Below, piece after piece: positions 41,525 to 50,368 of a stretch of DNA of 64,000 nucleotides (within the stretch, counting starts at the first letter, position 1; each line of letters starts with the position of its first letter). The DNA comes from Paenibacillus paridis. GTDB lineage: Bacteria > Bacillota > Bacilli > Paenibacillales > Paenibacillaceae. The notes below the pieces were generated by a model that worked only from the letters and a program-made list of their open reading frames with translations, was not told the origin of the DNA and did no database searches. The stretch is taken from positions 1 to 64,000 of the forward strand of contig NZ_VCIX01000090.1 of NCBI RefSeq assembly GCF_006345825.1, read 5' to 3'. The position numbers were made by a program, and so were the translations under genes.

Positions 41525-42610
41525 ATGACACGAGCATTTAACTTTAATGCAGGACCAGCCGCAATACCGCTTGAGGTGCTCAAGCAAGCCCAGGAGCAAT
41601 TTGTAGATTATCAGGGCGCAGGAATGTCGATCATGGAAATGTCTCACCGCAGCAAACTGTATGAAGCGGTAAATAATGATTCGCAAGCTTTGCTGCGCGA
41701 ATTGTTCGGAGTTCCGGACAATTATGATGTGCTTTTGCTGCAAGGCGGTGCAAGTACGCAATTCGCTTTGCTTCCACTGAATCTTTTGCAGCCTGGCAAG
41801 CCGGGCGCTTATGTGATGACAGGCGCGTGGGCGGATAAGGCGTTGAAGGAAGCCAAGAATATTGGTGAAACCGTCATCGCTGCTTCGACCGAAGCCGACA
41901 AGTTTATGCGCATGCCGACATTGTCCGAGATTCAAGTGCCTAGCAACGCTTCATACGTTCATCTTACTTCGAATGAAACGATCGGCGGAACGCAATTCCA
42001 GGAGTTTCCGGATACCGGCGACGTGCCGCTTATTGTCGATATGTCGAGCGATATCTTAAGCAGGCCAGTGGATGTAAGCAAATTCGGCGTGATCTATGCC
42101 GGCGCACAGAAAAACCTAGGACCATCAGGTGTAACGGTGGTCATTATTCGTAAAGATCTTGTCGAGAACGGTTCGAAAACGATTCCTTCCATGTTCCGTT
42201 ACAGTACGCATGCGAAGAGCGGATCGCTATATAATACACCGCCATCTTTCTCGGTTTATATGATGAAATTAGTTCTTGAGTGGATCAAGGACAAGGGCGG
42301 CGTTGCTCAGCTTGAGCAATACAACCGCGACAAAACAAAGCTGATCTACGATGCCATCGATCAAAGCAATGGCTTCTACATCGGCTGCGCGCAGCCGCAA
42401 AGCCGCTCCCTGATGAACATTACGTTCCGTATTCAAACGGAAGAGCTGGAGAACCTGTTCGTTAAGGAATCGGAGAAGGAAGGTTTTGTCGGCTTGAAGG
42501 GCCATCGCGATGTTGGCGGCTTAAGAGCTTCGACTTACAATGCCGTGCCGCTCGAGAGCTGCCAAGCGCTTCAGCAATTCATGGTAGACTTCCAGAAACG
42601 CAACGGCTAA
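41525..42610 (+). CDS. serC: Phosphoserine aminotransferase
   Basis: A 361-residue PLP enzyme that converts 3-phosphohydroxypyruvate to phosphoserine in serine synthesis. FNFNAGPAAIP at the N terminus, GGASTQFA (phosphate binding), the PLP lysine in YAGAQKNLGPSG and FVGLKGHRDVGGLRAS near the end are typical. ATG 41525 follows AGAGGTGGG; the frame begins 69 bp earlier inside the promoter. No serA or serB is next to it. Confidence 0.97.
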   Translation: MTRAFNFNAGPAAIPLEVLKQAQEQFVDYQGAGMSIMEMSHRSKLYEAVNNDSQALLRELFGVPDNYDVLLLQGGASTQFALLPLNLLQPGKPGAYVMTGAWADKALKEAKNIGETVIAASTEADKFMRMPTLSEIQVPSNASYVHLTSNETIGGTQFQEFPDTGDVPLIVDMSSDILSRPVDVSKFGVIYAGAQKNLGPSGVTVVIIRKDLVENGSKTIPSMFRYSTHAKSGSLYNTPPSFSVYMMKLVLEWIKDKGGVAQLEQYNRDKTKLIYDAIDQSNGFYIGCAQPQSRSLMNITFRIQTEELENLFVKESEKEGFVGLKGHRDVGGLRASTYNAVPLESCQALQQFMVDFQKRNG

Positions 42611-42654
42611 ATAATTGCTTTGCTCGTTTTCTTGCCATAACCGAAATGGCTTGC

Positions 42655-42700
42655 AAAAAAACCGCCCTTGCCTTCTAACATAGAAGGAGGGCGGTTTTTC
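42655..42700. terminator. Bidirectional terminator between serC and the response-regulator gene
   Basis: AAAAACCGCCCT / AGGGCGGTTTTT with inner CCTTCTA / TAGAAGG; A and T runs on both sides serve both converging genes. Confidence 0.9.
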
Positions 42701-42732
42701 GCGTGCTGCATTCGACCGGTGTTACTTGACGA

Positions 42733-43455
42733 TTATGCTTGTGCGACCGAGCTTTCAGCCACATGAGGACCATTTAGCTTATAGCCGACATTACGAACAG
42801 TCATAATGTATTCCGGTGTCCGGGCGTTTTTCTCGATTTTATCCCGCAAATGGCTGATATGAACGTCGACGATTCGAGTGTCGCCAAGAAAGTGATAATC
42901 CCATACCCCGTGCAGCAGCTGCTGGCGGCTAAGCACCTTCCCTTTGTGGCGGCAGAGGAACAAGAGCAGTTCAAATTCCTTTGGCGTGAGCTCGACGGGC
43001 TTTCCGTCAATGAATACTTCCCGCTGCTCGACCCTGACGTTCAGGCGGCCAATATCAAAGGCGGTGTCGTCTGCACTGCCGGGCAGCGACTGCACACGGC
43101 GGAATATGGCTTGAATGCGCGACACAAGCTCCTGAGGGCTGAATGGCTTTGTCATATAGTCATCTGCGCCGTTATCTAGCCCAGCAATCTTATCGGTAAC
43201 GTCTTGTAGGGCGGTCAACATAACGATGGGTACGGCATTGCTTTGTTTGCGAAGCTCGCGGCAAACTTGAATGCCATCCATTTTAGGCAGCATAAGGTCA
43301 AGAACGATTAAATCGGGGCGAAAAGGTTTCAGCATGTCGAATACGGCTTCGCCGTCACCTACGCAGCGAACATCATAGCCTGCCAGTTTTAAGTTGAATT
43401 CTATCAGCATCGATATGGATGGCTCATCATCAACGACCAAAATCTTTTTCCGCAT
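42733..43455 (-). CDS. OmpR/PhoP-family response regulator without an adjacent kinase
   Basis: A 240-residue winged-helix regulator. The receiver has D9-D10 (VVDDEPS), phosphorylation site D53 (IVLDLMLPKMD) and K103 (MTKPFSPQEL). The DNA-binding domain (about 135-230) has ELTPKEFELLLFLCRHKGKV and YIMTVRNVGYKL. Overall it resembles PhoP/YycF-type regulators, and the region between the domains is normal. No histidine kinase gene flanks it: the neighbours are serC (convergent) and trmL (divergent). ATG 43455 follows AGGAGAG. Confidence 0.92.
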   Translation of the reverse strand: MRKKILVVDDEPSISMLIEFNLKLAGYDVRCVGDGEAVFDMLKPFRPDLIVLDLMLPKMDGIQVCRELRKQSNAVPIVMLTALQDVTDKIAGLDNGADDYMTKPFSPQELVSRIQAIFRRVQSLPGSADDTAFDIGRLNVRVEQREVFIDGKPVELTPKEFELLLFLCRHKGKVLSRQQLLHGVWDYHFLGDTRIVDVHISHLRDKIEKNARTPEYIMTVRNVGYKLNGPHVAESSVAQA

Positions 43456-43605
43456 GGTTCAGCTCTCCTTCATCTGTTTCCGCCTATTATGTTTCCTATT
43501 ATGAAGGTGAAAATTATGCTTGAGATTAACGGTACGTAAAGTGGGTGTAAAAATATTCGCTATTTTCGTGTATAATAGGCAAAATGAGAGGTGAGATAGA
43601 AAGCC

Positions 43606-44070
43606 ATGCCATTTCATATCGTTTTGGTGGAACCGGAAATTCCGGCAAACACAGGCAATATTTCGCGGACCTGTGCTGCAACCGGTACAATTTTGCATTT
43701 AGTAAGACCGCTCGGCTTTGATACGGACGACCGTACCTTGAAGCGGGCGGGACTCGATTACTGGCATTCTGTCCATATTGAGTATCATGATTCTTTTGAA
43801 GAAGTGCTTGCCAGCTATCCAGAGGGCCGCTTTTTTTATGCCAGCACGAAAGCCAGACATTCTTATTCGCAATTCGAGTATAAGGACGGAGACTTTTTTG
43901 TATTCGGCAAAGAGACGAAAGGGCTGCCTCAAGAGCTTATAGACGCTAATTTGGAAAGCTGCATTAAAATGCCGATGACCGATACGGTGCGATCGCTTAA
44001 TTTATCCAATTCAGCGGCTATCGTTATCTATGAAGCGCTCAGGCAAAATGATTTTCCGGGACTAAAGTGA
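43606..44070 (+). CDS. trmL: tRNA (cytidine/uridine-34 2'-O)-methyltransferase
   Basis: A 154-residue SPOUT-class (TrmH) methyltransferase that modifies the wobble base of tRNA-Leu. Features: IVLVEPEIPANTGNISRTCA at the start, HLVRPLGF, and the knot sequence FVFGKETKGLP with MPMTDTVRSLNLSNSAAI near the end, where the cofactor binds. Length is typical. ATG 43606 follows GAGAGGTGAG. Confidence 0.95.
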   Translation: MPFHIVLVEPEIPANTGNISRTCAATGTILHLVRPLGFDTDDRTLKRAGLDYWHSVHIEYHDSFEEVLASYPEGRFFYASTKARHSYSQFEYKDGDFFVFGKETKGLPQELIDANLESCIKMPMTDTVRSLNLSNSAAIVIYEALRQNDFPGLK

Positions 44071-44248
44071 TAATTTATGCATTGTTTAACTTTTATTGGT
44101 ATTTTATCACCGGAAAACTAAAAATTAATTGCAGGATATTAAGAATTTATGAATGAATGAAGGAAATGCGGAAGTACCATCGAAACACTATAACGCAGAG
44201 GTTTCTCAAAAATGACTTGCGAAACCAGACACAGAAGAGGTGAAAGTG

Positions 44249-44497
44249 ATGAAACCAGCAGGTGTAGTAAGGAAAGTGGATCAACTCGGCCGTATTGTAC
44301 TTCCAAAATCATTGCGTAAACGTTATTTGATGAACGAGGGCGATCCCGTGGAAATTTTCGTCCAAGGTGACCATATTATTTTGGAGCGTTACCGTCCAAA
44401 ATGCGTGTTTTGCGGCTCTATGGTTGAGGTACGTGATTTCAAGGATCGTTATGTATGTGGCGTTTGTATGGAAGAAATGGCAGAGCTGCAGCGCTAA
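44249..44497 (+). CDS. abrB: AbrB-family transcriptional regulator with a Cys4 C-terminus
   Basis: An 82-residue swapped-hairpin DNA-binding protein. Residues 1-50 (GVVRKVDQLGRIVLPKSLRK) match AbrB/SpoVT transition-state regulators. The tail differs from B. subtilis AbrB: C52-x2-C55 and C70-x2-C73 look like a small zinc site. ATG 44249 is chosen because GAGGTG lies 8 bp upstream; a GTG at 44240 is within that site. It probably controls post-exponential genes. It could equally be an Abh-like paralogue. Confidence 0.88.
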   Translation: MKPAGVVRKVDQLGRIVLPKSLRKRYLMNEGDPVEIFVQGDHIILERYRPKCVFCGSMVEVRDFKDRYVCGVCMEEMAELQR

Positions 44498-44527
44498 TCA
44501 GCGCTAAGGCCTGCTATTTTAACGAAA

Positions 44528-44578
44528 TGAAGCTTCCCGAAATGAGCAAATGCGCTCGGCGGGAAGCTTCGTTTGTTT
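44528..44578 (+). terminator. abrB terminator
   Basis: GAAGCTTCCCG (44529-44539) / CGGGAAGCTTC (44560-44570), an 11-bp stem followed by GTTTGTTT. Confidence 0.82.
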
Positions 44579-44696
44579 CATGATAGCAGGAAGCAGGCGA
44601 CATGGGCCACGCTTCCTTTCTGTTGATTGGCATACGGACGAATGCCTGAGACAGGATTCAGCCATATGCATTTACCGTAAGCTGGCAGATGCGCGC

Positions 44697-44789
44697 TTAC
44701 AGGCCTTGCGTTTTGTCGTCATTGTAGGAGCTAGTGAGCATCGCCGTAATGAACAATGCAAACACAGTCATAACAATAATAAAGTTCAT
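44697..44789 (-). CDS. 30-residue single-span membrane peptide
   Basis: ATG at 44789 stands 9 bp downstream of a strong GGAGGTG ribosome binding site. The 30-residue product is MNFIIVMTVFALFITAML followed by the polar tail TSSYNDDKTQGL: one membrane helix with a short acidic/polar tail. I do not recognise the family. Size and layout recall small subunits or regulators of membrane complexes, but nothing nearby suggests a partner. It is divergent from the aminotransferase gene and convergent with abrB. Confidence 0.6.
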   Translation of the reverse strand: MNFIIVMTVFALFITAMLTSSYNDDKTQGL

Positions 44790-44929
44790 CTGTGGGACAC
44801 CTCCAAATAAGCTGTCTTTATTATAACCAACGATGGCAAAAAAGAAAACTTTAAAAGTTGTGAACACATTGTTAACATAGAGAGTATGAGCATAGCGGGC
44901 ATATCAGCTCGCGAGGAGGAGCATAGCAT

Positions 44930-46126
44930 ATGAATTATCGTTTTTCATCCAGAGTATCACAGTTGAAATCGTCAGTCGTCAGGGATATCCTGAAGCTGAC
45001 ACAAGGAAAGGATATGATATCGTTTGCAGGTGGGCTTCCAGCAGAGGAGCTGTTCCCAGTGCAAGCGATTCGTGAAGCGGCAGACCGCGTATTTACGGCT
45101 GGAAAAGGGGCACTGCAATATGGGCTCACAGAAGGCTACATGCCGCTTAGGGAGCAGCTGTGCGAGCGTATGGCCGCGAAGCAAATGCATGTGAATCCGG
45201 ATCAAATGATTCTAACGACCGGATCGCAGCAGGCGATCGATTTGCTCGTTGGCGTGCTTACGGAGCCCGGCGATACGATCTTAGTCGAGAAGCCTACCTA
45301 TTTGGCAAGTCTGCAGGTATTTGCTTTGCATGGTCTAAAGGTTGTTGCTGCGGAGAGCGATGAAGACGGCATGATTCCTGAAGAGGCCGAGCGGCTTATT
45401 CGCGAGCATCGTCCGAAGCTGCTGTACGCGGTGCCGACCTTCGGAAATCCGACCGGACGCGTATGGAGCTTGGAGCGCAGAAAGAAGCTTCTTGCGCTAT
45501 GCAAGCAAAATGATATGCCGATCATTGAGGATGATCCGTATGGTGATATTAAATTTGACGAGGGCGAACAATTTCCAACGTTATTTTCACTGGAGGGTCA
45601 GGCTGAGGGCGGAGCTGTATTCTATACGAGTACCTTCTCCAAAACCGTCGCGCCTGCACTGCGTTCGGGCTGGGCCATCGGGGACAGCACGGTTATCGGG
45701 ATGGTAGCTAAAGCAAAGCAAGCCGCTGATCTTCACTCCAGCGCCATCGATCAGCAAATTTTGAGCCAATTGCTGAAGGGGTTTGATTTGGACAGCCATA
45801 TCCGACTAATATCCCAATCCTATGGAGAGCGCATGGTCGAGATGCACGAGCTGCTGAAGCGAGAAGCGCTTCAAGACGTGGTGTGGGTGAAGCCTAAGGG
45901 AGGCATGTTCCTGTGGCTGGAGCTGCCTGACGGACTTGATGCGGAGGCGCTGCTGCGCTGTGCGGTTCAGAAGGGCGTGGCTTTCGTACCAGGAAGCGCC
46001 TTCTACGGCGATCACCCGCAGCGAAACACCGCCAGATTGAACTATACCTATAATACGGGTGCGCGCACAGAGCAGGGCGTGAAACGGTTTGTGGAAGCGC
46101 TCGGCGAGTTTACGGCGCGGAGCTAA
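44930..46126 (+). CDS. PLP-dependent class I/II aminotransferase
   Basis: A 398-residue fold-type I aminotransferase resembling the 2-aminoadipate / MocR-like group (LysN, YdcR C-terminal domain) but with no N-terminal HTH. FAGGLPAEELFP near the start, TTGSQQAIDLL (phosphate binding), PTFGNPTGRVW, EDDPYGD and the PLP lysine in YTSTFSKTVAPALRSGW are visible. Likely an amino-acid transaminase with broad or aromatic/branched specificity; substrate undetermined. ATG 44930 follows GAGGAGGAGCATAGC. Its 3' end overlaps the opposite gene by 17 bp. Confidence 0.9.
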   Translation: MNYRFSSRVSQLKSSVVRDILKLTQGKDMISFAGGLPAEELFPVQAIREAADRVFTAGKGALQYGLTEGYMPLREQLCERMAAKQMHVNPDQMILTTGSQQAIDLLVGVLTEPGDTILVEKPTYLASLQVFALHGLKVVAAESDEDGMIPEEAERLIREHRPKLLYAVPTFGNPTGRVWSLERRKKLLALCKQNDMPIIEDDPYGDIKFDEGEQFPTLFSLEGQAEGGAVFYTSTFSKTVAPALRSGWAIGDSTVIGMVAKAKQAADLHSSAIDQQILSQLLKGFDLDSHIRLISQSYGERMVEMHELLKREALQDVVWVKPKGGMFLWLELPDGLDAEALLRCAVQKGVAFVPGSAFYGDHPQRNTARLNYTYNTGARTEQGVKRFVEALGEFTARS

Positions 46127-46835
46127 GCGAGGCTGTCCAATCGGCAATGACATCCCCGTATTGGGCAAGCGCGGCTGCACCATCCGGGCGCAGGCTGTAT
46201 TTGCCCCGGCCAATGCGGTCGAACCAGCCGTAATAATTGTTGCGCATGGTTTCGCCGCTGCGGCTGTAGCCGGTGATTGCTGCAACTTCGCGAGGAGCAA
46301 GCGGGCCGTAATTATGGAGCGCATAAGCGCAGCGCAGCGCCTTCTCGCGGTATGCGGTAACCAGCTTGCGTCCCGTGCTGCCGCCGACGTTGTAATCGCC
46401 GCTGCGCTCCCTGAATTCGGTAAGCAGCTGAGACTGTTTTTTCCTTCTCACCCCGCGCTGAGGGGGATCGCCTGCTTGGCATAGCAGCTCGATGACCGGC
46501 GGTTTGGTTTTGTAGAACGTAACCGTCATAAACCCAAGCCCCAGCATCCGGCACAGCTCGGTCAAATCGCCAAACCGTTGGTTGTGAGCGCCGCTTTTTT
46601 TGCGGTTCCGTTCCACGGCAAGCACGACATGGTTATTTATGCGAAGACGTTCAACCCCTTGCAGCAGCAAGGCGAGATTGAACGTTTTTTTCATTTCGAC
46701 AATAACGGTATCGGCTTGTTCGGGATGAATAGCCACTAAATCACAGTGGAGCACTTCGCTTTTTACCGTATAGCCAAGCTGCTCGTAGTATTTTTTGATT
46801 GGATGATAAAGCTCCTCTTCCCGTGCAACTGCCAC
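46110..46835 (-). CDS. DUF2161 family protein, putative PD-(D/E)XK-fold nuclease/phosphodiesterase
   Basis: A 241-residue protein. The N-terminal part (1-110) fits a PD-(D/E)XK core: YYEQLGYTVKSEV, then C-D-L at about 30 and IVEMKKTFN (E-x-K) at about 45-48. A helical, basic middle follows, and the C-terminal ~80 residues contain a winged-helix-like segment (PREVAAITGYSRSGETMRNN). DUF2161 members are predicted phosphodiesterases without known substrates. ATG 46835 is preceded by AAGGAGTAA. It is convergent with the aminotransferase gene. Confidence 0.8.
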   Translation of the reverse strand: MAVAREEELYHPIKKYYEQLGYTVKSEVLHCDLVAIHPEQADTVIVEMKKTFNLALLLQGVERLRINNHVVLAVERNRKKSGAHNQRFGDLTELCRMLGLGFMTVTFYKTKPPVIELLCQAGDPPQRGVRRKKQSQLLTEFRERSGDYNVGGSTGRKLVTAYREKALRCAYALHNYGPLAPREVAAITGYSRSGETMRNNYYGWFDRIGRGKYSLRPDGAAALAQYGDVIADWTASLSSAP

Positions 46836-47076
46836 TTCGGATTACTCCTTCCCATTTCCGTTTTACGATGCTTTTGTTCCCATTATAACAAAGGATTCCA
46901 TGAGCTTGTCGTAATTTGATGGATGATGGACAAAAATAGTGTGCAATTATCTTCCCGAATAAGCATAGGATTGTTATATCTCAATAAAAGTTGGCACCAC
47001 TCGATAGAGCGTCTAGAGACAAATCCCGGGCGTCGAATGATTAGTGGAATGCGGAAGCGATGGGAGGAGGCACGGT

Positions 47077-48972
47077 ATGGACATTTTCAAGCGAATATCG
47101 GAGTATCAGGCTGAGAGCGAGAAGCTTGCTTGGACAGGAACATTCAAGGAGTATATTGAATTGCTGAGGAAGGACCCGTCCCCGGCCATGACAGCACATT
47201 CACGCGTTTATGAAATGATTGAATCTCATGGGGTGGAAGACGTTGGGGGTCAAAAGCAGTATAAATTTTTTGACCAGGAGATTTTTGGGCTCGATCGTGC
47301 GATTGAGAAGCTGGTGGAAGAGTATTTCCATTCATCGGCTCGCAGGCTTGAGGTCCGCAAGCGGATTCTTCTATTGATGGGACCCGTCAGCGGGGGCAAG
47401 TCAACCATTGTGACGATGCTCAAAAAAGGGCTGGAGCGTTTCTCCAGAACGGAGCGAGGAGCCGTTTATGCGATTAAAGGCTGCCCAATGCATGAGGACC
47501 CCTCGCATCTCATTCCCCATGAGCTTCGTTCTGATATTGAGAAGGAGCTTGGCGTTCGAATCGAAGGCAATCTGTGCCCATCGTGCCAAATGAGGCTGCA
47601 AACGGAATATGCCGGCGATATTGAGAATGTGCTCGTGGAACGCGTGTTTATTTCAGAGGACAATCGTGTCGGGATTGGAACATTCAGTCCGTCTGACCCT
47701 AAATCGCAGGACATTGCCGACCTGACGGGCAGTATTGATTTCTCGACGATTACCGAATACGGCTCCGAATCCGATCCGCGCGCCTATCGGTTTGACGGCG
47801 AGCTAAATAAAGCCAATCGGGGGTTAATGGAGTTTCAGGAAATGCTGAAGTGCGACGAGAAGTTTTTGTGGAACCTGCTATCATTGACGCAGGAAGGCAA
47901 CTTTAAGGCCGGACGATTTGCTTTAATATCCGCTGATGAGCTGATTATCGCTCATACAAATGAATCCGAGTACAAATCGTTTATCAGCAATAAGAAAAAC
48001 GAAGCCCTTCACTCCAGGATGATCGTAATGCCTGTGCCCTACAACCTCAAGGTGTCTGACGAGGAGAAAATCTACAAGAAGCTCATCGCGCAGAGCGACA
48101 TGCGCCATATCCATATTGCTCCGCATGCGCTGCGGGCAGCGGCGATCTTCTCTATTCTAACGAGGCTCAAGGAGACGAAGAAGCAGGGCATGGATTTGGT
48201 GAAGAAGATGAGGATGTACGACGGTGAGGAAATTGAGGGCTTTAAGGAAGCGGACTTGAAGGAGATGCAAAATGAATACCTGGAGGAAGGCATGACGGGC
48301 ATCGATCCTCGTTATGTCATTAACCGAATCTCCAGCGCTTTGATCAAGCAGGATACACAATGCATTAATGCGCTTGACGTACTGCGTGCACTTAAGGAAG
48401 GGCTCGATAGCCACCCTTCCATCACGAAGGAAGAACGTGAGCGGTACTTAAATTTCATTTCGGTTGCGCGCAAGGAATATGATTTATTAGCGAAGAAGGA
48501 AATTCAAAAGGCGTTTGTTTATTCTTATGAGGAATCTGCCCGCACGCTGTTTGAAAACTATTTGGACAATATCGAATCTTACTGCAATTGGGCTAAAATT
48601 AAAGATCCGCTGACCGGCGAGGAGATGGACCCGGATGAGCGCCTTATGCGCTCGATTGAAGAGCAAATCGGCGTATCTGAAAATGCGAAAAAAGCTTTCC
48701 GCGAGGAAATTCTAATTCGCATATCGTCGTACTCGCGCAAAGGGAAAAAATTTGATTTTACGAGCCATGAGCGGCTGCGTGAAGCCGTTGAGAAGAAGCT
48801 GTTCGCAGATTTGAAGGATATCGTGAAGATTACGACCTCTACCAAGACACCGGATGAAAGCCAATTAAAACGGATCAATGAGGTCACGAAGCGGCTTATG
48901 GACGATCACAAATATTGCTCGGTCTGCTCTAACGAGCTGCTTCGTTATGTGGGCAGCCTGCTGAATCGTTAA
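47077..48972 (+). CDS. prkA: PrkA-type serine protein kinase / AAA protein
   Basis: A 631-residue PrkA (YeaG family) protein. An N-terminal AAA-type ATPase region has the P-loop GPVSGGKST (102-110), and the C-terminal region is the kinase-like domain. CPSCQMRL at about 180 and CSVCSNELL near the C terminus may bind metal. In Bacillus PrkA is made in the mother cell and influences sporulation; it has been described both as a kinase and as a protease. ATG 47077 follows GGGAGGAGG; the frame begins 33 bp earlier. The usual partner genes yhbH and spoVR are not adjacent. Confidence 0.95.
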   Translation: MDIFKRISEYQAESEKLAWTGTFKEYIELLRKDPSPAMTAHSRVYEMIESHGVEDVGGQKQYKFFDQEIFGLDRAIEKLVEEYFHSSARRLEVRKRILLLMGPVSGGKSTIVTMLKKGLERFSRTERGAVYAIKGCPMHEDPSHLIPHELRSDIEKELGVRIEGNLCPSCQMRLQTEYAGDIENVLVERVFISEDNRVGIGTFSPSDPKSQDIADLTGSIDFSTITEYGSESDPRAYRFDGELNKANRGLMEFQEMLKCDEKFLWNLLSLTQEGNFKAGRFALISADELIIAHTNESEYKSFISNKKNEALHSRMIVMPVPYNLKVSDEEKIYKKLIAQSDMRHIHIAPHALRAAAIFSILTRLKETKKQGMDLVKKMRMYDGEEIEGFKEADLKEMQNEYLEEGMTGIDPRYVINRISSALIKQDTQCINALDVLRALKEGLDSHPSITKEERERYLNFISVARKEYDLLAKKEIQKAFVYSYEESARTLFENYLDNIESYCNWAKIKDPLTGEEMDPDERLMRSIEEQIGVSENAKKAFREEILIRISSYSRKGKKFDFTSHERLREAVEKKLFADLKDIVKITTSTKTPDESQLKRINEVTKRLMDDHKYCSVCSNELLRYVGSLLNR

Positions 48973-48991
48973 TTTCCCGGTTTGGGTATTG

Positions 48992-49025
48992 GAAAAGCTG
49001 ATAGACAATCGTCTATCGGCTTTTC
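48992..49025 (+). terminator. prkA terminator
   Basis: GAAAAGCTGATAGAC / GTCTATCGGCTTTTC, 15-bp stem with AATC loop; the T run is within and after the arm. Confidence 0.85.
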
Positions 49026-49106
49026 TGTAATGCTCCCAGGTTTAAAATAAATTTATCAGGACCATACTGATTTGTGTATGTTTTCCGATATAATAGGTGG
49101 TAGTGG

Positions 49107-50141
49107 ATGACTATTACACCGAAGGAGTCGGACGAGTTGATTAATGTATCAGCAGAACGCAAGAAACAGCTTGAGTATACAGGCATTATGGATCAGGATT
49201 TGATTCTTCTGGCACAATACAAGCCTATTTTTCAAAAAATCGTCGATGAAGTGGTTGACCGTTTTTATGATAGCATCGGGCAGCAGCAGGAGCTCGTTGC
49301 TTTGATTTCGAAGTTCAGCACGATTGAACGCTTGAAGGAAACACAAAGGTGGTACTACATATCGCTGACCGAGGGGGTCATCGATCAAGCGTATATTGAT
49401 AATCGAATAAAGATTGGCGCCGTCCATTCCAATATTGGATTGACAACGGATTGGTATCTGGGTGCTTATATGACATATTTGGATATTTCAACATTAGTGC
49501 TTCAACGCGTTCTTCCCGAGCACTGGCAGGAAGTCGTGCATGTATTGACGAAATTGTTTAATCTGGATTCCCAGTTCGTTCTCGAAGCGTACAATCAGCA
49601 TGAGCAATTGAAAATCCAAGAGCTTGCAGACAATCGTTCAGCGATGCTGACTACGGTTACCGGTGCAGTCCAGGAGCTTGCTTCGCTTATGTTTGAATTG
49701 GACGAGGGTGCTCAATCGATTGCAGCTACCGCAATTTCAACCTCGCAATCACAGGATAAGACGCATACACTATTGGGAGAGCTTCGCGAGGAGCTTGACG
49801 GCATTAATGAAATGGGTACGTTGATTCGCGGACTTTCGGACCAGACACATCTGCTCGGACTGAATGCAGCTATTGAAGCAGCGAGAGCCGGCGAGCATGG
49901 GCGCGGATTCGAGGTCGTTGCGAATGAAGTACGCAAGCTGGCCACTTCCTCACGAAATGCGCTTGAAGGGATACAGTCGAAGCTTGAAGAGATTGACAAG
50001 AAACTGTCAGCGGTCCGCCAGGAATCCGAACAAACCTCGGTCGAAGCGCGCAATCAGGCCGCCCGTTCCCAAGAGCTGGCTTCGTTCGTGCAAATGGTCG
50101 ATAAGGTGACTAAAGATTTACAGCAATTAAACCAATCCTAG
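49107..50141 (+). CDS. Globin-coupled heme sensor with MCP signalling domain (HemAT-like)
   Basis: A 344-residue soluble oxygen/gas sensor. Residues 15-175 form a sensor globin; the proximal heme ligand is H107 in IGAVHSNIGL, followed by the typical DWYLGAYM. The rest is a compact MCP hairpin whose tip (QTHLLGLNAAIEAARAGEHG) sits at about 253-272. The protein is about 90 residues shorter than HemAT of B. subtilis (432 aa), so the coiled coil has fewer heptads. It probably feeds aerotaxis signals to CheA. ATG 49107 follows AGGTGGTAG. Confidence 0.92.
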   Translation: MTITPKESDELINVSAERKKQLEYTGIMDQDLILLAQYKPIFQKIVDEVVDRFYDSIGQQQELVALISKFSTIERLKETQRWYYISLTEGVIDQAYIDNRIKIGAVHSNIGLTTDWYLGAYMTYLDISTLVLQRVLPEHWQEVVHVLTKLFNLDSQFVLEAYNQHEQLKIQELADNRSAMLTTVTGAVQELASLMFELDEGAQSIAATAISTSQSQDKTHTLLGELREELDGINEMGTLIRGLSDQTHLLGLNAAIEAARAGEHGRGFEVVANEVRKLATSSRNALEGIQSKLEEIDKKLSAVRQESEQTSVEARNQAARSQELASFVQMVDKVTKDLQQLNQS

Positions 50142-50160
50142 TATCATACGCAGCTTAGAA

Positions 50161-50196
50161 AAAGCAGGAATTCTCTCAACCGAGGGTTCCTGCTTT
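50161..50196 (+). terminator. Terminator of the globin-sensor gene
   Basis: AAAGCAGGAA / TTCCTGCTTT, 10-bp stem, 19 bp after the stop; short T run. Confidence 0.75.
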
Positions 50197-50209
50197 CGCG
50201 TTATATAAG

Positions 50210-50238
50210 TTGACACAATTTTCAGTTTTTAGTATGAT
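50210..50238 (+). promoter_or_regulatory. Strong sigma-A promoter of the ATP-grasp operon
   Basis: TTGACA, 17-bp spacer, TATGAT. The start is expected near 50245, with a ~124-nt leader that holds TGTTAA-GTTTT-TTAACA and AT-rich TTAACA / ATAACA repeats. Confidence 0.85.
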
Positions 50239-50368
50239 AATCCTAACATTAAGATGCAATTCCGTTACAATTGTTAAGTTTTTTAACATAAATATAACAT
50301 AATTGATCGAATGTTTACCCAGCTCGTACCAAATTGGTGCAGCGCCCATCATGAAGGAGGCGGTTGTC

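Noticed and set aside
41318..41935. 205-residue minus-strand frame over the start of serC
   Set aside because: It covers the serC promoter and N-terminal codons and has no start signals.
44550..44810. 86-residue plus-strand frame after abrB
   Set aside because: Antisense to the 30-residue peptide gene, which has the far better start signals.
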